Origin: Osedax fenrisi
Lineage: Eukaryota; Annelida; Polychaeta; Sabellida; Siboglinidae
Direction: 5' to 3'
NCBI GenBank assembly: GCA_964019155.1
Contig: OZ025240.1
Location: forward strand, 19,647,021-19,711,020
Length of the DNA: 64,000 nucleotides
Shown here: piece by piece, positions 11,416 through 34,422 of the stretch
How the letters are laid out: each line of letters starts with the position of its first letter
Position numbering within the stretch: position 1 is the stretch's first letter
Made by a program: the position numbers and the translations under genes
Notes under the pieces: model-generated
The model's input: only the letters and a program-made list of their open reading frames with translations
Databases searched by the model: none
Told to the model about the DNA's origin: nothing

Positions 11416-13821
11416 TATTTTATATAAATATATATTTATTATTTCATTTTAATTAATTTTAATTTTTTTTATTAATTCTTTTCAATTGAATTTATTTATA
11501 TTAATTCATCTGAAATTAATTAATTTCTTTTGAATCCTAATTATATAATTATTATATCTAGTATAATTCTTTACTGATATGAATATAGGCGCAGCGTACT
11601 TTACACTCACGCCTCATATTAGGATCCTGCGATAGTATGTTATGAGTAATAACCTTTATGAGTCATAACGGTTATGATCCTCCCCCCCATTTAATATACT
11701 TATATATATATATACAATTTGAAATAAAATTTCCGTTTATCCTTTCCAACCTGTACATAATCATTATCATGATAATGATTATGTACATTATTTAACATTA
11801 TAAGAATCCAAAACTTGTAGATACTAAATGTAAATAATATATCGGATTATGAAAAATAAAAAAAATTGTAAATAAAACCAATTCAAAGTAGGCGTTTATT
11901 AAGTAATAAGGGGGAGGGTCATAACCGGATCGCAGGATCTAAATATGAGGCGTGTGTGTAAAGTACACTGCGCCTATATTCATATCAGTGAAGAATCATA
12001 CTAGATTTAATTATATAATGAAATGAATTAATTTCAAATGAATTAATAAAAACCAATTCAAATTAATTAAAATCAATTCAAATTAAGTAATACAATTATA
12101 TTAAAAGTAATGAATTAATAAAAAACAATTCAAACTAATTAAAATCAATTCAAATGAAATAATAAATATATATTTATATAAATAGTATATATATATAATA
12201 TAATTATATATATATATTATAGTTATCAATACAATTAAAATGAATAACATATATATATATATAAATATAATATAGTATATAACATATATAATATATAATA
12301 CAATATATATGTATGTATATGTTTATATGTATATATATATATGTGTTATATTATATAACTTATATACTATATTATATATGTTATATACTATATTATATTT
12401 ATATTATATTATATTTATATATATATAAATATATAAATATAATATAGTATATAACATATATAATATATAATATAGTATATAAGTTATATAATATAATACA
12501 TATATATATATATATATATATATAAATATAAATATAATATAGTATATAACATATTATATGTCATATATAATATATAATATAGTATATATATATATAATAT
12601 ATGTGTATTATATATATATATGTGTTATATTATATAACTTATATACTATATTATACATACATTTTTACATTTTTCGGTTTTCGGACTGCATACTGTGCTT
12701 ATAAAGCAATCGGCCGTCCATATATATTTTAAGTTAATGTTTCATATTAAATAGGTAGGTTTTCAGTAGTTTCTTGAAGTTGGGAGTTGATGGTGTAGTA
12801 CGGATGGATGTGGGGAGAGTGTTCCACGAGTATGGGACGGATATTGCCCATGCTCGAGTGTTGGTTGAATGTAATTTATGTTTAGGAGGAAGTTGAAGTA
12901 GAAACGTATTGGTGGAGCGTGTAGTGGTACTAGTTGGTAATTTAAGTTTGAGTAGGGATGCTAGGTAGTCAGGAGAGTCATGGTGGATTGCTTTATGATA
13001 CAGTAGTAGAGTTTTATATAGGATTCTATGGCGTACAGGTAGCCAGTGGAGTTTAACTAAGAATGGAGATATATGAGTGTGGGAGTATTTTGGTATGTTG
13101 AATATACACCTAGCTATAGAATTTTGAAGAATTTGTAGTTTAGTAATATACAATGAGGGGGTATTATAAAGGATAAAATTGCAGTAGTCAAATAGAGGTA
13201 GGATGTAAGCAGAAGCTATAATAGTAGCAGTGGATATTGATATTGAATGACGAATAAGGCGTAGTGAATGTAGTTGATAGTTTAATAGTTTTGTTATGTG
13301 GGACAGTTGTCTGTAAAAATTAAAAGTATTGTCAAATATAACACCAAGATTTTTGACATGGGTTGAGTACATGATGAGCTGTCCATTAATGTTAATTGGA
13401 GGGGGAGTTGGTAACGTTTTACTTCGGAGTGGAAGGTGAAGGAATATAGCCTCGGTTTTAATTGGGTTAAAGACGAGGGAGTTTATTGTGAGCCAGTTAT
13501 GAATGGTGGTAATAGTAGAGGAAAGGATGTCGGGTGCAAAATTAAAGTTTTCTGTACATTTTACATAAAGTTGTATGTCGTCTGCATATGTATGGAAGCT
13601 AACTGGAGAATTCGAGATAAGGTGGAGAAGGGGAATTATGTAAATGTTAAAGAGTATTGGTCCAAGGACTGACCCTTGGGGAACACCGTGTGTTACAAGA
13701 CGGAAGATGAACGGGTTGAGTGAACTAAAACTGAGGAAGTTCGGTTGGTTATGAATGAGGATAGCCATTTGTGTGCAGTACCAGTGACACCTATATATTA
13801 TATATGTTATATACTATATTA

Positions 13822-13867
<46 letters not shown>

Positions 13868-13918
13868 ATATATATATGTTATATACTATATTATATATGT
13901 TATATACTATATTATATA

Positions 13919-13981
<63 letters not shown>

Positions 13982-14235
13982 AGTATATACTATATACGTA
14001 TGGTAAGTATACCGTAATACGGTAACCGTATTCGTAATAATAACAGTACAGCGTATGTATGTATTTAATTTTATCTATAGTCTATAGACTATAGATAATA
14101 TCAAAGTATAGTAATATTAGATATATCTATGTATATCTATTATTAGATATAGCTTTAATTTGTCACTGATATGAATAAACACGCTGCGTTCTTTCGACGC
14201 ACGCCTCATATACGATCCGGTTATGACCCGTAACC
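10905..14235. repeat. Nested inverted-repeat complex
   Basis: A motif with core atgaggcgtg, then aaagtacgctg-like, then tattcatatca occurs four times: plus at 10908-10975, minus at 11570-11680, plus at 11895-11995, minus at 14165-14232. The outer pair has long arms (about 10905-11080 against about 14000-14232). The inner pair extends outward to about 11413-11690 against 11895-12190. Between the inner arms lies a perfect 36-bp palindrome at 11752-11787. The interior holds AT-rich palindromic blocks (12180-12660, 13800-13985) and a LINE fragment. This looks like foldback DNA transposons inserted into one another. Confidence 0.6.
12734..13790 (-). pseudogene. 5'-truncated CR1/L2-type LINE, reverse-transcriptase C-terminal half
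   Basis: The minus strand has an intact frame of about 344 codons with the RT core blocks HGVPQGSVLGPILFNIYI and YADD (catalytic Asp pair), then the thumb region (LDYCNF-like FDYCNF), HWLPVRHR and a terminal SWNTLP motif. It ends in the usual lysine-rich tail (LLKTYLF). The fingers domain and the whole endonuclease are missing, so the copy is dead on arrival, although its remaining frame is unbroken. The 3' flank (down to about 12655) has an ATGT-rich tail. Both sides abut (TA)-rich palindromic DNA. Confidence 0.85.
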
Positions 14236-15150
14236 AGTAATAATTATGGTATCAAATTATGATTATAAATATTAAAAATTAAATATACCAACTTAGTCTC
14301 GAGATTAAGTAATCATATATTTAATTTTATATTTAATATAATATAATATAACAATATATGAAAAAAATATTGTAAATAAAACCAATTCGAAGTAGGCGTT
14401 TATTTATAAATCATTGTACCGTGACGCGTTTGATATTTATTGCTGACAGCATAGACATTAGAATTAGGTATACTGCCAAGGACATCACAACTAACATGTC
14501 CTTGCTATTATGTGTATACATATCTATATATATGGATCTATAGGTCTAGATTCTATCTAACTTTATAATAAAGTTTATGATATTAATCCTTTAATTATAT
14601 TAACGATATCAAAGATTTTGCGAAGCCTTCGAAAAATCATTGACTATATATACATCAATTGAGAATTCGTTGAATTAAATATATTTATTCAAATATAATT
14701 TAGTGATATTTTTGATATATGATCATAATTTCTGATTCATAACGGATCTAATGGTTGCTAATGTAAATAAGATCTAAACATTACGAGTTGAGTTTTTATA
14801 GGTTCACTTTTGGATGTAATGAACTTAATTATCATGAGTATGAATCTAAAAAAACGAAGCAGAACAAAACTAAATAAATTAAACCAAATAACCCTAAAAT
14901 ATCAATACAAAATTATTTTGAAAATAAATATATTTAAATTCTCAAGCCATCCATTAAGATCGGACACCGATATTTTTTATAATTTATCGATTGGAAAAAA
15001 TATTTAAATAAAATATTAATATCTGATTATAAATTATAATTATAATATGTATATATATATAATTTATAATATATATATATATTAAAGTAAAAGTAAAAGT
15101 ATCTAATCTCCATTTTAAATAAGTTAAGATATGTAGAAAATTAATATTTA
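14236..15150. other. AT-rich DNA with a dispersed repeat fragment
   Basis: No gene is recognised. A segment around 14366-14405 (taaaaccaattcgaagtagg) recurs at about 11874-11900 and 21635-21660, so it belongs to a dispersed repeat. A stretch near 14612-14635 (tcaaagattttgcgaag) recurs in the hairpin at 62992-63040. Confidence 0.45.
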
Positions 15151-15158
15151 GTCACTGC

Positions 15159-15550
15159 CAGGGTTGGCAGATATAGAGGTTTTTGGATTTAAACTTTTTC
15201 ATAATTTTAGGGGTTTTTGGGTTTTTTTGATGGTTTTTCCATTTTTTTTTCAATATTATTTCTGGGTTTTAGTATATAATTAATTATTATTATTTAATTA
15301 TCACATTTCAATTAATTTATAAATAAGTTAATAATAATAAATATATATAGATGACAAACTTTATATTATTATATTAATATATATTACAACACTATTATAT
15401 TATATAATTTATATAATATATATATTTTTCCCAAAAAAAAGTAAATTTCATTTTTTTATAAGATAAAGAAAAATCCCAAAAACCCCTGAAAACCCAATAA
15501 GCCAAAAACCTCACATATTTCTTAGATTTTTGGGGTTTTTGACATCCCCG
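15159..15550. mobile_element. hAT MITE with 8-bp target-site duplication
   Basis: The left end cagggttggcag and the complement of the right end (cggggatgtca) form imperfect terminal inverted repeats. Longer internal inversions of gaggtttttgg-type sequence lie on both sides. The octamer gtcactgc flanks the element exactly at 15151-15158 and 15551-15558, the duplication length expected for hAT transposition. At 392 bp with no reading frame, it is a non-autonomous element. Confidence 0.8.
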
Positions 15551-15558
15551 GTCACTGC

Positions 15559-17556
15559 ACCAGGTGCACCTTCCCCCTTTAAATGAACATTATAAATTAT
15601 AATTTATAATGTATATATATATATATATTCAATATATTATTTTTAAATATTTAAATATAAATATTATATAACTTAATTTGTTTACTATATATGGAGCAAT
15701 TATTTATAATACTACATGATAAATGCACTTATTTATATAATGTTAATTATTTGGTTTATTTTAAGTAATTGCGAGTCATTATTTTACACTTGGATTAGAA
15801 CAATAATTTTATACTTCTTACAAGTCCTTGAGGGGTATACTAGTTTCAAATATTTAAATATATGATTTATATCAATATTATACTAATATTTTATATTTAT
15901 AGAAATTTCTATCTAATTAGTTAGATTAATATATATCTATTAATATTAATCTATATACATATTATTATAGTTTTCATTACATTTGATTACTCACCCTGAA
16001 TTAATTCACATAATAAGGATAATAATGCAAGTAATTATAAAGTAGTGGAAGCGAATTTGAGTTTATATTATATGATATATATATGTATGATTCATATATT
16101 ATATTATATGTTCAACATAGTATTATGTTGTTACATATGGTGGTATAATATTGATACAAATGTATATAATATATTTCTTTTTTTTTCAGCTTACAAATAA
16201 GATATTATACATACATAAGAAAATAACGAATTCAGCTTCGCCACTTAGGTATCTATGGATGGAACACATAACATTACTACAATCAATTAGCCACAGTTAT
16301 TAGATGAGGATCTTGAACACTTAGAAATCGTCGTTGATTTTATCTACACCTAATACAAGAGAAGAAATTTCTAATATTCTCAAAGATACTCATTTATACA
16401 TTAAAACATGGTGTTTTAAATATAATGATGGATATATTATTAATTAAGAATAACAAAAATAACTGTAGAAAAAATTACATACAATTCTCCTATTTATTGA
16501 TCATGTTTCTCGTATATTTTAAGAATAGTTTTTATTGATGTTATATTCTAAAAAAAACACTATTAATTCAATTATTGTATTTACATAACTTTTCATTTTA
16601 GTGATATATTATTTGAATAAACTTAATACAATAACAACTATTTATTGTTAATAAATAATATAAATATACTACGTCATATATATTTAATAACGTATATTTT
16701 TATTATTTCGACAAATAAATGATCTACATTTATTATCAATTTTCAGAAGCTATATTTAGAATATTAAATATAAAGTAGGAATATTAGATAATACACATTT
16801 AATACAATATAGATTTAAATCTGAGATATTTTTTGATACAAGATTATAGTTATTAGAAATACTAATTTAATATACAAATATTGTTAATTGTAAGAAATGT
16901 ATGTTATATTCATATTTGTGTAGGAATTAGGATATAATATAATAATTATTTATAATTAACATATATTTTTAGTAGAAGAAATATTAAATTTTAAATAAAT
17001 ATTATATCAATACAGATACAAAAACCCTTTGAATAGAGTATCTCAAATATATTCTTCATATATTTAATTAAATCTATTTATATCTATGTATTTATAAAAA
17101 TATTATAATCATTAAAGTTATTTGAATATAATTCTATTAACAAGATTTATAAATAATTAATAATTTGTAAGAAAATATATTTAATTTTTTCCAGCTCAAA
17201 AATAAGATTTTATACATACATAAGAAAATCACTAATCATAAATGTTTAAAAATAATTGATAAAGTAAATTATTAAGATTATTAAAATTAAATTACCATTA
17301 TATATATATATATATTGACTTATTACTATTTAATCACATAAATATTTTATATTTGTAATAATTCTTTCCAAATAAATCATCTCAATATTATTGATTACAA
17401 TTATAATTTGTCCTATGATTAAGTTATTATTACGGTTCTCTTTTTAACATAAGCATGCAATAAGTTTATTTATTATTTAATGTGTTATATAGAACAAATA
17501 TTATTAATTAGATTATATAAGTTAATTTTTAGATCTAATTAAGTATAATGATTACT
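15559..17556. other. AT-rich intergenic DNA, nothing recognised
   Basis: No gene is recognised. A weak internal duplication is visible: gcttacaaataagatattat (about 16190) and gctcaaaaataagattttat (about 17194) are each followed by acatacataagaaaat. Confidence 0.45.
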
Positions 17557-17562
17557 ATATGT

Positions 17563-17655
17563 ACTAGTGATATCAATGATTCCGAGACGAGGCGAGACTC
17601 TAGGTAACAGAGACTGCATCATGCTTTAGATTTGAGCATCATTTACATCACTAGT
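17563..17655. mobile_element. Tiny inverted-repeat element (MITE-like)
   Basis: The ends actagtgat and atcactagt are inverted repeats around about 75 bp of GC-richer sequence (gagacgaggcgagactctag). The size and TAGTGAT-type ends suggest a minimal hAT MITE. Confidence 0.4.
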
Positions 17656-19624
17656 ATGTACCATTGTATTCATTACAATAATAATATATATTAGAAATAG
17701 TAGTAGCTTATTATGTTCATTTATTTATATAGATAAATATATGTATATAAAAAATAAACAAAATATATATATATATATATAAATACAATTTATAGATCAA
17801 ATACTGTACACTTTTAAACGAATAAGAAATGCTGGAAAATTATTCTTCTTTTATTGAAAATGACGGGTAACTTGCAGGATTCTGTACAAATACATTAAGA
17901 TATATGTGTGATGAATACAAATACATTATGATATATATAGTAGAGCTGTCATAGGACAAGGCTGCAGGATTTTCTGATAAAATCATGAGGGATTAACATC
18001 TAAAATAATCCCTGACAAACTCATTATAAATGATATTCTAGAGATAATAATTAACATGTACATAATATTCAAAAGCCTATGATATTTGTTTAAACATATC
18101 ACATATTGATACTCCACTAATTCATAGACTTTTTATTTGTTTTTAATATAACAATAAATCAGAAAAATAAAATAATATCACTGCTTGGAAATATATTATT
18201 TCGTTTGCTTAATATATTTAAAATAATTAAACATATATACAATTATAATTAATTATATTATATAAACTATTAATATGATATATTATATTTAATATCTACA
18301 ATTATATAATACTAACTGGTTGTTTAGCCCTTTTTGCTAACATTTCATAAGCCCAGTAATGAATCTACAACATGGGATATATGTAATTTATCTAAGTTTT
18401 ATATAAGTATATATTGATAAAATAATATACTAATGTCAAATATGTGTTATTATATTTATCTTCATCATTTTTCACTATATGAGTATTTTTCTTATATATT
18501 TAACAAAAATGAAAGCAGAATATATTTCTAGAGAAGAAAAGATCAAATACTAACAATGATAAATAACTAACACTATTAAATAGTAATTAATATAGTGTAA
18601 AGGAGAAGGTTCTAAAGCGGAGGGAGCCACATCTGTTCAATAAATAGATTCCTACATGTATATGAAAAATCAGTATACCTTGATTAGTATTCAATATAAA
18701 TATCTTTACTCATTTTTATATTTGATTGTATCATTAAAACATAATTCGAAATTATTAAGGGTAGCAATCTGAAATTGTTGTTTACAATTTTTTTATATAA
18801 TATTATTAAAATATTAAATATTATCTTTAAAATGATATAAAAATGATATTTTTAGGTAAAATATAACTATAAAATAAACACTTTTAAAAGTATATCATTT
18901 AAATAAATTATGATAATAAATAAAAATAAATAAATTTTAATAATCGTCATAATTTAATGAATATAAGATAATTTTTATAATTTTAAAAGCTCTAACATAA
19001 TTGTAGTTAATTTATTGTATTGATATATATATATATGTCTGTATATATATTTCATACATTTTTCAATAATTCTTAAATGAATTACAATTTTCAGACAATT
19101 TAGAATATATATAATTAGATAATATTTGCATTTTTGAAATTTTAATAATTAGTAAATTTTAAAATGTTCATAATTGTATCGTTCTTTTATATTCTTTAAA
19201 AAATGCAATTATTATAGATCTATATAATATCTATCATTATGATAAATATTGTATTTAATAAATAAATTAAAAAAAAGTAATTATACTTTTAGTAGACCAC
19301 TATTTTTCCTATTAAATACATATCAAAATCCATTTATAGAACAGAGGTCACATCTACCCTTAATATCGCTTATTAACACTAAATAAAACTTTGTAGCATT
19401 ATAGTGTATAGATAAAATATACAATGTAACAGTACAACAAATATATTAATATTTCATTTACTTAGACGAATAAGTGTATTTATCAATGTCTCATCATTTG
19501 AGAGATTCCCTTACAATAAAATAGGTAATTACTATATTAATATTGTTAACTTTTCTTATATATATACAATATATATTATATATATATATATATGGCTGCA
19601 TTTCACATTAATAATGATTGATAA
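17656..19624. other. AT-rich DNA downstream of MRPL39
   Basis: No gene is recognised with confidence. If MRPL39 has a further last exon beyond 19703 it must lie here on the minus strand, but I found no convincing candidate. Confidence 0.4.
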
Positions 19625-19665
19625 TTAATAATAAATAAAGAAATTAACTAGCAGTCTATACTGAA

Positions 19666-19680
19666 TGTGTGTGTGTGTGT
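19666..19680. repeat. Short (GT)n tract next to the last MRPL39 exon
   Basis: The tract lies about 20 bp beyond the candidate donor at 19702. It is read as (CA)n on the MRPL39 strand and would encode Thr-His repeats if the exon reads through. Confidence 0.85.
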
Positions 19681-19702
19681 CTATGTATTCTACTTCACTA
19701 AC

Positions 19703-29439
<9,737 letters not shown>

Positions 29440-29444
29440 CTGAA

Positions 29445-29606
29445 TGTGGTGGTGGTGGTATAATGATAGTGGTGGTAATGGTGATAGTTATAGTGGTAGT
29501 AATGGTGGTAATAGTAGTAATGGTTGTAATGGTAGTAATGGTGATAGTTATGGTAGTTGTGATAAGGTATTAATGTTGATAGTTGTGGTGGTGGTGATGG
29601 TATTAG
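29445..29606. repeat. Imperfect GGT/AAT trinucleotide repeat at an MRPL39 acceptor
   Basis: The ggtggtaatggtgatagt-type repeat begins 3 bases beyond the 3' splice site of exon 29245-29439, so that on the minus strand the polypyrimidine region is (ACC)n-rich followed by attcag. Confidence 0.85.
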
Positions 29607-31260
29607 GGGGGGTGTTTAACTTAGTTTAACGATATATTCGTTTGGTTTAACGGTATTTTTAATTTGTTAATGAATTTACTCTACAATGTATAATATATGA
29701 GTAACAATAAAAATAATTTAATAGAATTTCATGCTTTAATAGATTTTTTATTCATATCATATTATTTTTAACATACAAATTTATTATGAATGTTAAAAGA
29801 TTATTATATATATTCTGCTTTTCGTAATTATTAATATTATATCATAATTAGAACTTACATAATTTGTATATGAGAAATATTGGTTAAAGAGTAACTTATT
29901 GACACAATATTAATTATATATAATATATATAATTAATTTCTATAGAGATGGAATGCAATATATAATACTACTATATACTACATAAACAATGTGATACAGT
30001 ATAATAAAATAAAAACTATTAGTTAACTATAATTTGATTATAAATTAAATCAATTATAGTATCTAATGTCATTACATTAATAGATTAAGGTCAAAAGTAA
30101 ATTAAATAAGTTATTCAAATTTATGATTTTGCATAAATATTACAATAATAATACATACAATGTATATATGATATAATCAATGATACATAGGGTAATAATG
30201 CAAATATAAGTTATGCATTTATAGTCGTATATACATAGTAGTTCATGAGAGTTTATACATATATGTATAACCTATTAATAATATAATTATAATAATAGCC
30301 CATATTAAGTAATAATAATATTTATTAAGGGGTTGTCCCATTACCAGTATTTACGGAAATAATGACCGGAAATATTTGCTAGAAAGTGAATTTTAACTAG
30401 CAAGTTAACTACAGTTGTGTGGGATACCCCTTACTTTCCTGCAACTTGCCGGAAATAAAGTAATTTAAAGGAGGTATCCCATTACAACATTTCTGGACAT
30501 TATTTCTGGTAGAGGGATACCGGATACCGCCTTTAGAATAATTCAATTTCTTCGTTAATTTACACTTATATTTATATAATTTGATCTCCTAAAGGTCTTC
30601 AAAGTAATATATACTGTTTTCTATTATTTTCGTTATTACCAAGTGAATACTAATGTAATATATGTCATAAGTTATTATATAGAATAAGTATGCACAATAT
30701 ATCATATGACATATATTCATGTGATTTACTATCGTTTTTTGGTAATATTTAATTTTTAATTTTAATTAACTGTAATAGGGATAGATCGAGTTTATTTTAA
30801 ATAATGATGTAGTATTAATTTAACAATGACCTATATTTAGTTAATTATTATCATATATTAAATTAACATTATATTATAATAAGTATAGCATTGCTTATTA
30901 TTGGTGGGGATGCACGAGTTTGGAACTGTTTTCTAACAATTGAGGCGGGCGCCGATAGACTGTTATAAATAGAGTATATGTTTATATTCGCGCATCATTG
31001 CACATACTGTATGCATACAGAATATATTATACATCTATTGATGGTACCTGGTCAAAAGCTTCGCGATTTGAATGCCCGCAAAATTGTATTCGAATTAGTG
31101 AATTTAGAATAGAGTATGAATCATACGCCGTATGATTGTTTGTACAAACATTAATATGTTTAGTTTTAGTTATTTTCACTTGTTTGGTTTGGTTTTGTTG
31201 GGTTTAGTTTTAATATTGCTAGGTTTTTTAGCTTCATTACATCCCGAGTGAGCCTATAAA

Positions 31261-31293
<33 letters not shown>

Positions 31294-31590
31294 ATATATA
31301 TTATATAATAATATATATTATATGATATATATTATATAATAATATATATTATATAATAACATATATTATATATATATGTTAATGATAAGCCGTTGCATGT
31401 ATGATAGTCTATAAATAGACATACGCTAATTATAATGGCCAATCATAAGCTATTGTAAAATCACTAATTCGAATAAACAACTTTTCGTGCGTACAAATCG
31501 CGCATCAATCGCGAACCTTTTGACCATAATCCCTATTGATAAAATGAGATTACTAATTATACTAAATACCCATGTGTATACACACATACT

Positions 31591-31644
<54 letters not shown>

Positions 31645-32801
31645 TACACTGTATATGGTGTTAAATATAACGGATGAGTTATCTTGTATACGAGGGTATC
31701 CGTAATTATTTATTTATAGGCTATTCGTATAATATATTATATGTTATATATAGCGATGAGTCTAGTCAGTTATACAATGTATAACTTATACATATAGTAT
31801 ACGATAGAGGCCCACCTTAAGTATTAATACGGTACCCAACTTGCAACCGATTAAATCGTACATATTCGATAGTCAAAAACCTTGCTAATGTTATAAATTC
31901 AACATATATTTAAAATGTCTTATACAAATTTTAATGATAAATACTAAGGTTAGTTAGGAAAAGATTCGCTTATAAACCGTGTATCCGAAATATATGTATT
32001 TAAATTATTCAGTATATTTGAGCGATAAATAGTATTAAAACTAAAACGACCTTGTACATATAATATATTTATTTACAATAATCAATATATATATTTCATT
32101 AGATTACAAATACATATTCATACGGATATACTTACAGTTTTTAAACTTTGATATAAAACGAGTTGTTCTTGTAAACATAATTTAAATTATTTGTATTATT
32201 TAAATTTAATAATATTATCCAAAGATGATAAAATACTAATTAAATATCGTATCTATGGGTATCTAATGTAAACAATTAATAGAAACTAATTTTGTATTAT
32301 ATTAAAATTTAATTTAAAATATTCATATATAATTATAAATAAAGGTAATGGTTAGTATCATCCAATTATTTAAATAAGTAGTACATACTAATTGATAAGT
32401 ATAAATTACATTGTATTTTGTATATCTATTATAAATGTTCTATCAATTGCCTATACTAAGTATTGTTACATTATATTTCATTTATATTAACTTGGTAACC
32501 AAGGACATGATATATATATATAATATATGTTCACCAATATTGTAATACATTATTAATACAAAGTAGTATCAAAGGGAATATCAAAATAGTATTATATAAT
32601 TAATATATAAGTTTTTTATTTTCATATTGATATTTTTATAGTTATATTAATTTTGCTATAAATTAAATATATTGTGAATAATTTATTATAAATTTTATAT
32701 AATTATTTTTATAAATTATAATAATTTATAGTTAATATATATATACACATGAACATAATAACCCAGGAAAATAACTAATTGTGAATTTAAATTGTAAACA
32801 G
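29607..32801. other. Divergent intergenic region between MRPL39 (minus) and CFAP45 (plus)
   Basis: It must hold the first exon of MRPL39 and the first exon of CFAP45, neither of which I could identify. A GC-richer island at about 30948-30965 (gaggcgggcgcc) is a candidate shared promoter (inference). Microsatellites: (AC)n about 31261-31278, TATA-type palindromic DNA 31279-31377, and (TA)n about 31600-31640. No other gene was recognised. Confidence 0.5.
30330..30545. repeat. Dispersed non-coding repeat, copy 1
   Basis: Contains tcccattaccagtattt and cttactttcctgcaactt, plus internal copies of ggtatcccattac. A second partial copy is at 43930-44030. It is probably a MITE or its remains. Confidence 0.55.
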
Positions 32802-33030
32802 CCAGGAAGTTCAATAAGCTATGGCGGGAGTCAAGCCAGCAGCGGATCAAGAAAAGCTAAGAACAGGCAATACCATACCGTAGCACACACCTCACAAATA
32901 GATGAATCGTTATTCGGAAATAATAACAACAACAACAACAACAATAAAGGTGATGCGGTAAGTATATACATATGTAGTATATAAATAAGTATTTAATGTG
33001 TAATGTATACCTTGAGTATAATCACAATAT

Positions 33031-33063
<33 letters not shown>

Positions 33064-34357
33064 CATTATTTTAAATAATATAATATATCTTATTAATTAT
33101 ATTGATACTTTTAATTATGATCTATACATATATATATATATATATATAATACCAAGTGTGGTATTATTAATTAAACAAGTACACATGTCACGTGATATGT
33201 CTCCTCTCTTTATCACAATATTATATCACCAAAATAATATTTAATTCAAACTAAATACATATTTTAAATTAGTAATCTCATATTTGATAGATACATTAAT
33301 ACTATTTAGATATATAATAGTTTGTTTTTCTATTAGTAAAATTATTATCAATTATGAATATTGTTAATAAACTTGTATAGGGTTTTATAAATTAATTTAA
33401 TAAAATATATTTAATTATTATCTACCATTTAATATAATCATTAACAATGACAACATTTAAATGTCCTAAAATCAATATATTTGATTTTTTAAATTTTTTC
33501 TAACTAATATCACAATAGAATTTGTATAACCAATAAATATATAAATTAATATATTAGACTGGATTCGAAGACAAAAATATCGAGAAACAAGCCGCTGCTA
33601 GAAATAAGAAAAATTCGGAAAATACGAAAAAGAAAAAAGTCGTACAATTAGTTACAAAAGATCTAATAAGAAATCTACTGTTAGTATAATTATTTGTTGA
33701 TTTTGTATATAGTTAAAATAAACTTATATATATATATATATGCTAACATAAATTATTCATTAAATGAAGGCCTCCCCCTCCAGAAAAATTAAAATTTCTA
33801 TGGCAAAAGTATGTATAGATTAGTTAATTCGTTTCGCATCGTTTCCGCTTTTATTAACAGAGTTCCGTCATATAGTTATACTATACTATATACTACACGC
33901 GTCGCTAACGTTACATCGCCACCCCCGCCGCCACCGCAGTATCGGAACGGATGACCCGTCGGGTGATTCGGTGATCCTACGCTACCACGAGTACAACCGC
34001 ATCAAGTCGGCCGCCCGCGTCATGACTGCCGAAGAGAGGGCCGACATCGAACAGGATAAGGCCGACATGAAGAAATACGCAGTGGTTCGCGCGCCACACA
34101 CATATATACCTCTGTATAGATATTACGTTACGCGTGATTTATACGATGTATTCATTCGTTCGATTGTAATATAATTTATTTCGATTAGAAATATATTTAT
34201 TTATTATCTGAGTTAGGTTTTGACACCAGGGTAATTATTATATAATATATATTATTAATTAATTTGTATTGTTATATCTTGTAATTTATAATAGCAATAG
34301 ATATTATAAAATATACAAATTGTGTGACTCTCTTATTAGGTTATATCTATAATTGTA

Positions 34358-34422
<65 letters not shown>

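Noticed and set aside
13436..14017. Plus-strand frames over the 13-kb LINE and the adjacent TA tract
   Set aside because: They are shadows of the minus-strand reverse transcriptase and of (TA)n, which translates as Tyr-Ile repeats.
18560..18660. Possible last MRPL39 exon (MWLPPL, stop) after a cag acceptor
   Set aside because: Too short and not similar enough to the family's C-terminus to be claimed.
32821..32830. ATG at 32821 as the CFAP45 start codon
   Set aside because: It is out of frame with the IDESLFG-coding frame, and the exon is open upstream to a cag acceptor at 32799-32801.
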